A DNA stretch of 34,080 bases, taken from positions 1 to 34,080 of the forward strand of contig CAZYSK010000064.1 in the NCBI GenBank assembly GCA_964649415.1. Direction: 5' to 3'. The notes beneath the pieces are model-generated. The model had not been told where the DNA came from. It worked only from the letters and a program-made list of their open reading frames with translations, and did no database searches. The position numbers were made by a program, and so were the translations under genes. Positions 7,747 to 14,946 of this stretch are shown one piece after another. Source of the DNA: CAZYSK01 sp964649415 (GTDB lineage: Bacteria > Chloroflexota > Anaerolineae > B4-G1). Numbering within the stretch: position 1 is the stretch's first letter; each line of letters begins with the position of its first letter.

Positions 7747-8625
7747 ATGCCTTCCCACCCCGCGATTACGATTGGCGTGCTATGCTCGCGGGTGCGCGTC
7801 GAGGAAAAGCTGATCTTCTCGGCCCTGCAGGAGCGGGGGATAGACTACGAGCGGATTGACACGCGGCAGGTGACCTGTGATCTGGACCACGGCAGCCTTG
7901 GCGAGTGCGACGCCGTGCTCGTCCGTTGCCTGAGTCACTCGCGCGCTTACTACCTGACACGCTGGGCCGAACACCTGGGCGTGCCGGCAGTGAGCCCCCA
8001 TCGGGTGGTCGCCACCTGCACCGACAAGCTGCTCGCCAGCGCCGCCCTGCAGGAGGCAGGCGTGCCGACTCCGCACACACTGGTCGCCTTCACGCCGCAG
8101 GCGGCGCTGGAGGCCATCGAGGAAATGGGCTATCCCGTGGTGCTCAAGCCGCTGAACGGTTCCTGGGGCAGGCTCCTGGCCCGGGTGAACGACCGTCACG
8201 CGGCCGAGGCCATCCTGGAACACAAGACCACGCTGGGCGGATACCAGCACTCGGTCTTCTACATCCAGGAGTACGTCGAGAAGCCGGGGCGGGACATCCG
8301 TAGCTTCGTCGTCGGCGACGAAACCGTGGCCGCCATCTACCGCCAGTCCCCGCACTGGATCACCAACACGGCCCGTGGGGGGACGGCCTCGAACTGCCCG
8401 ATCACGCCGGAGGTGGATCGCGTCTCACGGGCCGCTGCCCAGGCTGTGGGCGGTGGCGTCGTCGCCGTGGACATCTTTGAACATCCCGATGGCCGCCTGC
8501 TGGTGGGCGAGGTCAACCATACCCCGGAGTTCCGAAACAGCATCGCACCCACAGGGGTAGATATCCCTGGTAAGATCGTGGACTACGTAATGGAGGTGGC
8601 AACTATGAAGCAATCGGGGCGATAA
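7747..8625 (+). CDS. lysX: LysX-type LysW ligase, copy 1 (ATP-grasp)
   Basis: This ATP-grasp enzyme of the RimK/LysX family ligates the alpha-amino group of alpha-aminoadipate or glutamate to the C-terminal glutamate of LysW. The product is 292 residues, near the family norm. Visible parts are an N-terminal IGVLCSRVRVEEKLIF segment, ATP-grasp pieces YPVVLKPLNGSWGRL and YIQEYVEKPGRDIRSFVVGDE, and the metal/substrate region GEVNHTPEFRNS near the C-terminus. The last residues, MKQSGR, arise from sequence that also looks like the start of the next lysX. Which substrate it uses cannot be read safely. It differs from copy 2 at EFRNS against EFHGA, a position likely to touch the substrate. Confidence 0.95.
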   Translation: MPSHPAITIGVLCSRVRVEEKLIFSALQERGIDYERIDTRQVTCDLDHGSLGECDAVLVRCLSHSRAYYLTRWAEHLGVPAVSPHRVVATCTDKLLASAALQEAGVPTPHTLVAFTPQAALEAIEEMGYPVVLKPLNGSWGRLLARVNDRHAAEAILEHKTTLGGYQHSVFYIQEYVEKPGRDIRSFVVGDETVAAIYRQSPHWITNTARGGTASNCPITPEVDRVSRAAAQAVGGGVVAVDIFEHPDGRLLVGEVNHTPEFRNSIAPTGVDIPGKIVDYVMEVATMKQSGR

Positions 8626-8648
8626 GAATAGGCGTTCTCTGTTCGCTC

Positions 8649-9503
8649 GTGCGCACGGAGGAGAAGCTGATCTTCCAGGCGCTGCGGGAACGGGGCGTAG
8701 CGTTCGATCGAATAGACACGCGGAAGCTAGTACTGGATCTCAATCTGGACGGGCACGGCGCAGACAAGCCCATGCAGTCCAGAGGGCAGTTTGATAATTA
8801 CGGTATCGTGCTTGTTCGCTGCTTGAGCAATTCTCGTGCTCTGTGCGCGTCCAGGGTCCTGCAGATGCAGGGCGTGCGGACGGTGAACACACGTGACGCG
8901 ATCGCTACCTGCGGGGATAAGATCTTGACGAACCTGGCCCTGCTAGAATACGGCATTCCCACCCCCCGCGCAGCGATGGCGTTCTCCAGGGAATCTGCTC
9001 TTGTAGGCGCGCACGACATAGGCTATCCGGTGGTAGTGAAGCCCCCAATCGGCTCGTGGGGAAGGCTCATGGCCAAGGTCAACGACCGCCAGACGGCGGA
9101 GAGTATCGTCGAACACAAGGAAGCGATGGACAACTCAGGCGGCAGTCCGTTCTATGTGCAGGACTACATCCACAAGCCAGGATACGATATCCGCACCCTG
9201 GTGGTGGGAGATGAGACCCTGTATGCCGTCCGTCGCAGTTCGGCCCACTGGATCACAAACACGGCGCGCGGGGGGCAGGTCTCCAATCTCGCCGTCACCG
9301 ACGAACTGGACCGCCTCTCCCTCGCCGCAGCCGCGGCTGTGGGCGGGGAGATCGTCGCGGTGGACATCCTGGAAGACGCAGACGGTGTCCTGACGGTCAA
9401 CGAGGTCAACCACACGCCAGAGTTCCATGGAGCCATGCAGGTCACCGACGTCGACATCGCCGGAAAAATGGTGGACTACGTCTTACGATTGGCTGACGGA
9501 TGA
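8649..9503 (+). CDS. lysX: LysX-type LysW ligase, copy 2 (ATP-grasp); start displaced by a frame offset
   Basis: This clear paralogue of copy 1 shares HWITNTARGG, GSWGRL.AKVNDR and EVNHTPEF. From GTG 8649 it has 284 residues but lacks the first beta strand. The missing strand is encoded just upstream in the same frame: from 8622 the codons read IRIGVLCSLV, matching ITIGVLCSRV of copy 1. No ATG, GTG or TTG exists in that frame before 8649. A well-spaced GGAGG (8592-8596) and ATG (8605) lie one frame away and would give MKQSG, joined to AIRIGVLCS by a one-base slip on the G-run 8616-8619. So the true start is uncertain: a sequencing indel, a mutation, or frameshifting. With copy 1, it suggests separate ligases for glutamate and aminoadipate. 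Confidence 0.9.
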   Translation: MRTEEKLIFQALRERGVAFDRIDTRKLVLDLNLDGHGADKPMQSRGQFDNYGIVLVRCLSNSRALCASRVLQMQGVRTVNTRDAIATCGDKILTNLALLEYGIPTPRAAMAFSRESALVGAHDIGYPVVVKPPIGSWGRLMAKVNDRQTAESIVEHKEAMDNSGGSPFYVQDYIHKPGYDIRTLVVGDETLYAVRRSSAHWITNTARGGQVSNLAVTDELDRLSLAAAAAVGGEIVAVDILEDADGVLTVNEVNHTPEFHGAMQVTDVDIAGKMVDYVLRLADG

Positions 9504-9549
9504 CGCGCATCAAGAACTCGCAGCGCCTCGTCTCGCCTTAGGAGGAAGT

Positions 9550-10587
9550 ATGATTCAAGCTGCTATTGCAGGAGCGTCCGGCTATGCCGGCGGTGAGCTG
9601 CTCCGACTGCTGCTGGCCCACCCGCAGGTGGAGGTGATGCAGATCACCTCAGAGACCTACGCGGGGCAATACGCCTATTTCGTTCACCCCAACCTACGGG
9701 GGCACACCACCCTGCGCTTCGTGCGCCTGGCCGACCTGGGCGCGTGCGATCTGCTGTTTCTCGCCCTGCCCCACGGCCACGCCATGGACCGCATCGAGGA
9801 CTTCGCCTCGCTGGCCGAGCGGATCGTGGACCTGTCGGCTGACTTCCGCCTGCGCAACCCGGCGGACTACCCCCGCTGGTACGGGCGCGAGCACCCGGCC
9901 CCGGACTGGCTGGCGCGCTTCGTCTACGGGGTGCCGGAGCTTCACCGGGAGGAACTGGCCGGCGCGCGGTACGCCAGCGGGGTCGGCTGCAACGCGGTGG
10001 TCACGCTGTTGGCTATGTGGCCGCTGTACAGGCGGGGGTTGGTGCGTGAGTCGGTGGTGGAGGTCAAGGTCGGCTCTTCCGAGGGAGGCAACAAGCCCAG
10101 TTCCGCCTCTCACCATCCCGAACGGGCGGGCGTGGTGCGTTCGTACATGCCCAAGGGCCACCGCCACCTGGCCGAGCTGATCCAGGAGTTGGCGCTCGAC
10201 CCAGGCCAACCGGGACTGCACTACTCCATCACGTCGGTGGGCATCGTGCGCGGATCACTGGCGACGTGCCACTGCCTGCTACACGAAGACTTGGACGAGC
10301 GTGAGGCGTGGAGGCTCTACCGCGAGGACTACGATAGCGAGCCGTTCGTGCGGCTGGTGCGCAGCAGACGCGGCATTCACCGCTACCCCGAGCCGAAGAC
10401 CTTGACCGCGTCCAACCACTGCGACATCGGTTTCGTCGCCGACGCGGGCCAGCGCCGGCTGGTGGTCATCGCCGCGATTGACAACCTGATGAAGGGAGCA
10501 GCCGGCAGCGCCGTGCAGGCGATGAACGTGATGTATGGGGTCCCGGAGACGCTGGGGTTGGAGTTCCCTGGCCTGCACCCAGTCTAG
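9550..10587 (+). CDS. lysY: [LysW]-L-2-aminoadipate/glutamate phosphate reductase
   Basis: LysY (ArgC family) uses NADPH to reduce the LysW-bound acyl phosphate to the semialdehyde. The 345-residue product begins IQAAIAGASGYAGGELLRLL, the nucleotide-binding loop. The catalytic cysteine is C147 in GVGCNAVV. SSEGGNKPSSASHHPERAG and IDNLMKGAAGSAVQAMN are family hallmarks. The ATG at 9550 is preceded by AGGAGG (9540-9545), so the longer open frame upstream is not used. Its place after the two ligases matches the pathway, although the chemical order is kinase first. Confidence 0.95.
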   Translation: MIQAAIAGASGYAGGELLRLLLAHPQVEVMQITSETYAGQYAYFVHPNLRGHTTLRFVRLADLGACDLLFLALPHGHAMDRIEDFASLAERIVDLSADFRLRNPADYPRWYGREHPAPDWLARFVYGVPELHREELAGARYASGVGCNAVVTLLAMWPLYRRGLVRESVVEVKVGSSEGGNKPSSASHHPERAGVVRSYMPKGHRHLAELIQELALDPGQPGLHYSITSVGIVRGSLATCHCLLHEDLDEREAWRLYREDYDSEPFVRLVRSRRGIHRYPEPKTLTASNHCDIGFVADAGQRRLVVIAAIDNLMKGAAGSAVQAMNVMYGVPETLGLEFPGLHPV

Positions 10588-10680
10588 GCGACTCGGCACG
10601 TGTAGGGGTGTGGTTTCCGCGCCCATCTGGCGCGACGGCTGAGGTCATTGAACAGCACCGAGCACCAAGGAGAACGACTT

Positions 10681-11487
10681 ATGATTGTCATCAAAGCCGG
10701 AGGTGGCGAGGGACTCGACATGGGGGCCGTGTGTGCCGACATCGCCGATCTGATCGCGCAGGGCGAGCAGGTGATCCTGGTCCACGGCGGCTCCCACGAG
10801 ACCAACGTCATCTCCGAGAAGCTGGGTCATCCACCGCGCTTTGTGACCTCGGCATCAGGTCACGTCAGCCGGTACACGGATCGGGACACCTTGGAGATTT
10901 TCGCCATGGTCACAGGCGGGCGGATCAACAAGCTGCTGGTGGAGCATCTGCAGCAGTTGGGCGTCAACGCGTTGGGCCTTTCCGGGCTGGATGGGCGGCT
11001 GCTGGAGGCCAAGCGCAAATCCGCGCTGCGCATCGTCGAGAACGGGCGGCGGAAGGTGCTGCGCGGCGAATACAGCGGCAAGATCGAGCGGGTCAACGCG
11101 GCCCTGCTGACCACGCTCCTGGCCGCGGGCTACGTGCCGGTCGTGGCACCGCTGGCCATCAGCCACGAGAGCGAAGCGTTGAACGTGGACGGCGACCGTG
11201 TGGCCGCCGCCATCGGTTCGGCGCTGAAGGCCCACCAGGTGATCATCCTGTCCAACGTCCCCGGCCTGCTGCGCGACCCCAAGGACGAGGACACGCTCAT
11301 CCCTCACGTCTCGGCCTCCCAGGCAGAGGACGCCCTTAATCACTACGCGAAGGGGCGAATGAAGCGCAAGCTGCTGGGAGCGATCGAGGCACTGCACGAC
11401 GGCGTGGGGCGGGTGACCATCGCCGACGGACGCGTGCCCCAACCGGTGCACCGGGCGCTGGTAGGGGAGGGAACGGTTATTGAATGA
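10681..11487 (+). CDS. lysZ: [LysW]-aminoadipate/glutamate kinase
   Basis: LysZ (ArgB-like amino acid kinase) phosphorylates the side-chain carboxylate of the LysW-bound substrate. The 268-residue product begins IVIKAGGGEG, the phosphate-binding glycine stretch. VHGGSHETN and the following RFVTSASGHVSRYTD are typical of LysW-dependent kinases rather than ordinary acetylglutamate kinases. ALNVDGDRVAAAIG is the nucleotide/substrate end. The ATG at 10681 has AAGGAG at 10667-10672, eight bases before it. It lies between lysY and lysJ in the same orientation. Confidence 0.95.
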   Translation: MIVIKAGGGEGLDMGAVCADIADLIAQGEQVILVHGGSHETNVISEKLGHPPRFVTSASGHVSRYTDRDTLEIFAMVTGGRINKLLVEHLQQLGVNALGLSGLDGRLLEAKRKSALRIVENGRRKVLRGEYSGKIERVNAALLTTLLAAGYVPVVAPLAISHESEALNVDGDRVAAAIGSALKAHQVIILSNVPGLLRDPKDEDTLIPHVSASQAEDALNHYAKGRMKRKLLGAIEALHDGVGRVTIADGRVPQPVHRALVGEGTVIE

Positions 11488-11601
11488 CAAATGGGGATTG
11501 GAGGTTAGAGGTTGGAGGTTAGAGGTTAGAGGTTGGAGGTTGGAGAGCCGAGGATAGGAAATGGAGAGTGGGGAATGGAGAGTGAATGGCGACGAGGACG
11601 G
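11488..11601 (+). repeat. Low-complexity GGTTAGA/GGTTGGA spacer before lysJ
   Basis: From about 11498 to 11545 the sequence repeats GGTTAGAGGTTGGA-like heptamers, followed by GGAGAGTGGGGAATGG units to about 11586. It resembles slipped-strand repeats. GAGG at 11594-11597 serves lysJ. No gene is seen here. Confidence 0.7.
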
Positions 11602-12765
11602 ATGAACGCTGAGGAAATCATCGGGCTCGAGGATCGGCACGACAGCGGGGTGTACAACAAGCTCGACCTGGTGCTGGTGCGCGGAAAGGGGGCGCACGTG
11701 TGGGACACCGATGGCCGGCAGTACATTGACTGCGTCGGTGGGCACGGGGTGGCCAACCTGGGCCACGCCCACCCGGCCGTGATCCAGGCCGTGACGGACC
11801 AAGTACGGCGGATGACGATATGCCCCAACGGGTTCTACAACGACCAGCGCGCCCGCCTGCTGGCCGAGCTGACCCGCGTCGCGCCGCCAGGGCTGGAGCG
11901 GGCCTTCCTGTGCAACTCTGGGGCCGAGGCCGTGGAAGCGGCGTTCAAGTTCGCCCGGCTTGGCACAGGCCAGACCAAGGTGGTGGCCGCTATGCGCGGC
12001 TTCCATGGCCGCACCTTCGGCGCGTTGTCGGCGACCTGGCGCAAGCAATATCGCCAGCCCTTCGAGCCCCTCTTGACCGGATTCGAGTTCGTGCCCTATA
12101 ACCGGCTGGCCCCGATGGAGCAGGCAGTGGACGAGGAGACGGCGGCCGTCATCCTGGAGGTCGTCCAGGGCGAGGGCGGCGTCAACCCGGGCGACGGCGA
12201 GTACCTGCGCGGCGTCCAGGCGCTGTGTCAGGAGAGAGGGGCGCTGTTCATCGTCGACGAGGTGCAGACCGGGTTTGGCCGCACAGGCCGCATGTTCGCC
12301 AGCCAGCATCACGACCTGCGGCCCGACATGATGTGCGTGGCCAAGTCCATCGCCGGCGGCCTGCCGATGGGCGGGGTGCTCATCGGGCCACGCGTCGGCG
12401 ACTTGCCCAAGAAAGTCCACGGCACGACCTTCGGTGGCAACCCGCTGGCCTGTGCCGCGGCCCTGGCGACGATCCGCACCATCGAGTCAGAGCAGTTGGC
12501 CCGACGGGCAGCCAAGCTGGGCGAGCAACTGCTGGGCGGCATACAGGCGATCTCCTCGTCCCTGGTGCGGCAGGTGCGTGGGATGGGCCTGATGGTAGGG
12601 GTAGAGCTGAAGGGCAAGAGCTCCCGTTACCTGGCCGAGCTCGCCGAGCGCGGCGTGCTGGCCCTCTCGGCCGGGGCCACGGTGATGCGCTTCCTGCCCC
12701 CCCTGGTGATCAGTGCCGAGGATGTGGACACCGTGATTGAGCGCACGGCGGAGGTACTCGCATAG
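11602..12765 (+). CDS. lysJ: [LysW]-aminoadipate/glutamate semialdehyde transaminase
   Basis: LysJ (ArgD family, class III aminotransferase) transfers an amino group, normally from glutamate, to the LysW-bound semialdehyde, giving LysW-lysine or LysW-ornithine. The 387-residue product shows CNSGAEAVEAAFKFAR for cofactor phosphate binding, FIVDEVQTGFGRTGR with the aspartate that pairs with the PLP ring, and the PLP lysine K248 in VAKSIAGGLPMGG. GTTFGGNPLACAAAL is also typical. ATG 11602 is preferred over an upstream start that would lie in the repeat spacer. A perfect hairpin begins two bases after the stop. Confidence 0.95.
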   Translation: MNAEEIIGLEDRHDSGVYNKLDLVLVRGKGAHVWDTDGRQYIDCVGGHGVANLGHAHPAVIQAVTDQVRRMTICPNGFYNDQRARLLAELTRVAPPGLERAFLCNSGAEAVEAAFKFARLGTGQTKVVAAMRGFHGRTFGALSATWRKQYRQPFEPLLTGFEFVPYNRLAPMEQAVDEETAAVILEVVQGEGGVNPGDGEYLRGVQALCQERGALFIVDEVQTGFGRTGRMFASQHHDLRPDMMCVAKSIAGGLPMGGVLIGPRVGDLPKKVHGTTFGGNPLACAAALATIRTIESEQLARRAAKLGEQLLGGIQAISSSLVRQVRGMGLMVGVELKGKSSRYLAELAERGVLALSAGATVMRFLPPLVISAEDVDTVIERTAEVLA

Positions 12766-12767
12766 TA

Positions 12768-12800
12768 AGACCCTAAGGGTTTCGGAAACCCTTAGGGTCT
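12768..12800 (+). repeat. Perfect palindromic hairpin between lysJ and lysK
   Basis: The 33-base element has exactly complementary 16-base arms around one G; the outer arms are AGACCCTAAGGGT and ACCCTTAGGGTCT. These arms are identical to those of the hairpin at 408-457, so this is a dispersed repeat. Here it sits inside an operon, ending ten bases before the lysK ribosome site AGGAGG. It has no T-tract, so it may tune lysK rather than end transcription. Confidence 0.75.
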
Positions 12801-12821
12801 GGATTGGATATAGGAGGCACA

Positions 12822-13871
12822 ATGGACGAAATCGCTTTTCTCGAACAGCTCGTCTCCATCCCCAGCGTGTCCGGCGAAGAGGATGCCGTCGCCGAGTACA
12901 TGGTTGGGCAGATGGAGTCACTGGGCTTCCACGCACACCGCGACGAAGCGGGCAACGCCGTGGGTGTCCTGGGAGATCCGGAGGCCGAGCGGGAGATCGC
13001 ACTGATCGGCCACATGGACACCGTCCCCGGCCTGATCCCCGTACACAGGCGCGGGGACTGCCTGTACGGTCGCGGGGCGGTGGACGCAAAGGGCCCGTTG
13101 GCCACGTTCGTGTTGGCAGCGGCGCGGGCAGCCCCCCAACTGAACCGTGCGCGGGTGGTCGTGATCGGCACGGTGGGAGAGGAGGTCCACAGCCGGGGAG
13201 GCCACTATCTGGCACGCCACATGGAGCCACCGGACTGCGTGATCATCGGCGAGCCCAGCGCCTGGGACAGCATCACGCTGGGCTACAAGGGCATACTGAC
13301 CGTGGACTACCGGCTGACCCAATCAGGCGGACACAGCGCCGGCTCACGACCAGGCCCAGCGCAGGATGCCGTCGCGTTCTGGAACCGGTTGATGACCTAC
13401 GCGGAGGCGTGCAACGCGGGCCAGGAAGGGCGTTTTACCACGCTCGATCCCGCGCTGAGGGAGTTCCGCACCTTCAGCGATGGACTGGACGATGGCGTCG
13501 ACATGAACGTCGTCCTGCGCCTGCCACCTGGAGCTGACGTCTCGGACCTGAAGCACAGGATGCGGGGGTGGTGCAACGGGGCAAACCTGTCATTCCCCTA
13601 CCACGACCCGGCCTACCGCTCGGAGAAAAACTCACCGCTGGTGCGCGCCATGCTGCGGGCTATCCGCGCCCAGGGCGTGCGACCGCGATTCAAACTGAAG
13701 ACAGGCTCGTCCGACATGAACGTCGTGGGGCCGGCGTGGGGCTGCCCCATCGTGGCATACGGGCCAGGCGACTCATCGCTGGACCACACGCCGGACGAGC
13801 ACATTGACGTCAGGGAGTTCCGTCGGGCGGTGAAAACCCTGGCACGAGCGCTGGAGATACTCGGAGAATAA
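12822..13871 (+). CDS. lysK: [LysW]-lysine/ornithine hydrolase
   Basis: LysK is an M20-family metallopeptidase that releases lysine or ornithine from the LysW C-terminus, the last carrier-bound step. The 349-residue product has the metal-binding set expected of the family: H64 in IGHMDTVPG, D88 in GRGAVDAKGPLA, and E120-E121 in GEEVHSRGGHY. KTGSSDMN near the C-terminus is typical of LysK. ATG 12822 follows AGGAGG (12812-12817) with the usual spacing. It is the last gene of the operon, and a long-looped hairpin follows. Confidence 0.95.
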   Translation: MDEIAFLEQLVSIPSVSGEEDAVAEYMVGQMESLGFHAHRDEAGNAVGVLGDPEAEREIALIGHMDTVPGLIPVHRRGDCLYGRGAVDAKGPLATFVLAAARAAPQLNRARVVVIGTVGEEVHSRGGHYLARHMEPPDCVIIGEPSAWDSITLGYKGILTVDYRLTQSGGHSAGSRPGPAQDAVAFWNRLMTYAEACNAGQEGRFTTLDPALREFRTFSDGLDDGVDMNVVLRLPPGADVSDLKHRMRGWCNGANLSFPYHDPAYRSEKNSPLVRAMLRAIRAQGVRPRFKLKTGSSDMNVVGPAWGCPIVAYGPGDSSLDHTPDEHIDVREFRRAVKTLARALEILGE

Positions 13872-13875
13872 CGAA

Positions 13876-13922
13876 CGGTCTCGAAACCCTCGCCCAACAC
13901 CGCGCCCGCCGTGGCGAGACCG
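13876..13922. terminator. Possible hairpin at the end of the arginine/lysine operon
   Basis: CGGTCTCG (13876-13883) is exactly complementary to CGAGACCG (13915-13922), with a GC-rich loop of 31 bases. It lies five bases after lysK, between convergent units. No T-tract follows, so an intrinsic terminator is only a weak call. Confidence 0.35.
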
Positions 13923-13945
13923 CGAACGCGCAGCCCAGGTCGCCG

Positions 13946-14615
13946 TCAATCCCAAACGGCTTGCGGCTGGACGTCGCGCTTGAGTCCACGGGTCTGTCTC
14001 TGTCTGACGTAGATGAAGCCCCCCACAACGGCTGTAAACGGGGCCACCGTGACCAGGCCGAAGCTCCCGACGACCGTCTTGAGAATCTCGGCAGCGACGT
14101 AGTTGGTGTTCAAGAGATACAGCGGCGGTGTCCTCTGGACCATGAAGACCATCAGCAAGGCCATGTAGCCCGACGCATACGCCGTCAGCAGCGTGGTGAC
14201 CATCGTGCTGGTCCTGTTGCGTCCCACGGCAAAGCCGGACCGGACGAGCTCCCGTCGAGAAAGATCGGGCTGCTTCTCAATTACCTCATTCATGGCCGTC
14301 GAGACGTCTATAGCCACGTCCAGCAGTCCGTCTCCATCTTGCCCACCAGGGTATTGGAGGCTTCCAGCACCTGCCCCTCGTATTCTCCTGCCAAGACCTC
14401 GACCTTGAGCGTCTGCGAGCCAGCATTGATGACGCCAAACGTCTGAATGTCCGAGTTGTCCACCTCCAACACCCTGGCCCGGGCGCGCGCGTGTCCTCGA
14501 ACCGCGTGTTGCCCGCCTCGCGCCACTCGGCAACCTGGGCGTTGAACTCGTCGTAGGAGGTCGTCTGCGTTGGACGGAGACTGAAACGAACGAAGTGACT
14601 ATCGCGTGGCCCCAC
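13946..14615 (-). pseudogene. Degraded YibE/F-like membrane protein gene
   Basis: Three pieces in different frames read in order as one YibE/F-family protein. The first (14615 to about 14485) contains FNAQVAEWREAGNTRFEDTRA. A frame change in a GCGCGCGCCCGGG stretch leads to the second, with VLEVDNSDIQTFGVINAG and ending GKMETD near 14327. A second break leads directly to GLLDVAIDVSTAMNEV, followed by membrane segments and the end at 13946. The family normally has several membrane helices between the METD-like region and DVAIDVSTAM. They are absent, so a central deletion as well as a frameshift is inferred. The remains are too broken to make a working transporter. Confidence 0.75.
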
Positions 14616-14946
14616 CCCCTTTCTGTCCGGTATGCACGCCTAACAGAGAGAGTGTACCACGTCTGCAGTAACGGTTCTTTGGAAGATGTCTAACGACGGT
14701 TTAGGGGTCTGTTAATGGCTGTTTGCAGTGGTTTCAGCTAGAGAGGCACAGGCCGCGTTTCACAGGGGATGGCCCTTTGCTTTTTCATAGATTCCTCATC
14801 CCCTGTTCACGGGCTGTTCATCTCGCCGTTGTAAGATTATGTGGGCGGGCAAGGTTGACGCGGATTACTCCAATCCGGCCGATGCCGATTGAGGCAATCC
14901 GGCGGATTGAGGCAATCCGTTGCATCATCGCCACAAGGAGGCAACC
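14616..14946. other. Intergenic region upstream of the signal peptidase gene
   Basis: No gene is supported here. Near 14889-14921 a TTGAGGCAATCCG unit occurs twice in direct repeat, just before the lepB ribosome site (AGGAGG, 14936-14941). A TAAGAT box at about 14832 could be a -10 element, but no matching -35 was found. Confidence 0.4.

Noticed and set aside
10855..12420. 521-codon open frame on the minus strand
   Set aside because: It lies opposite lysZ and lysJ, whose protein motifs are certain, runs through the repeat spacer, and its sequence looks like a codon-bias shadow.
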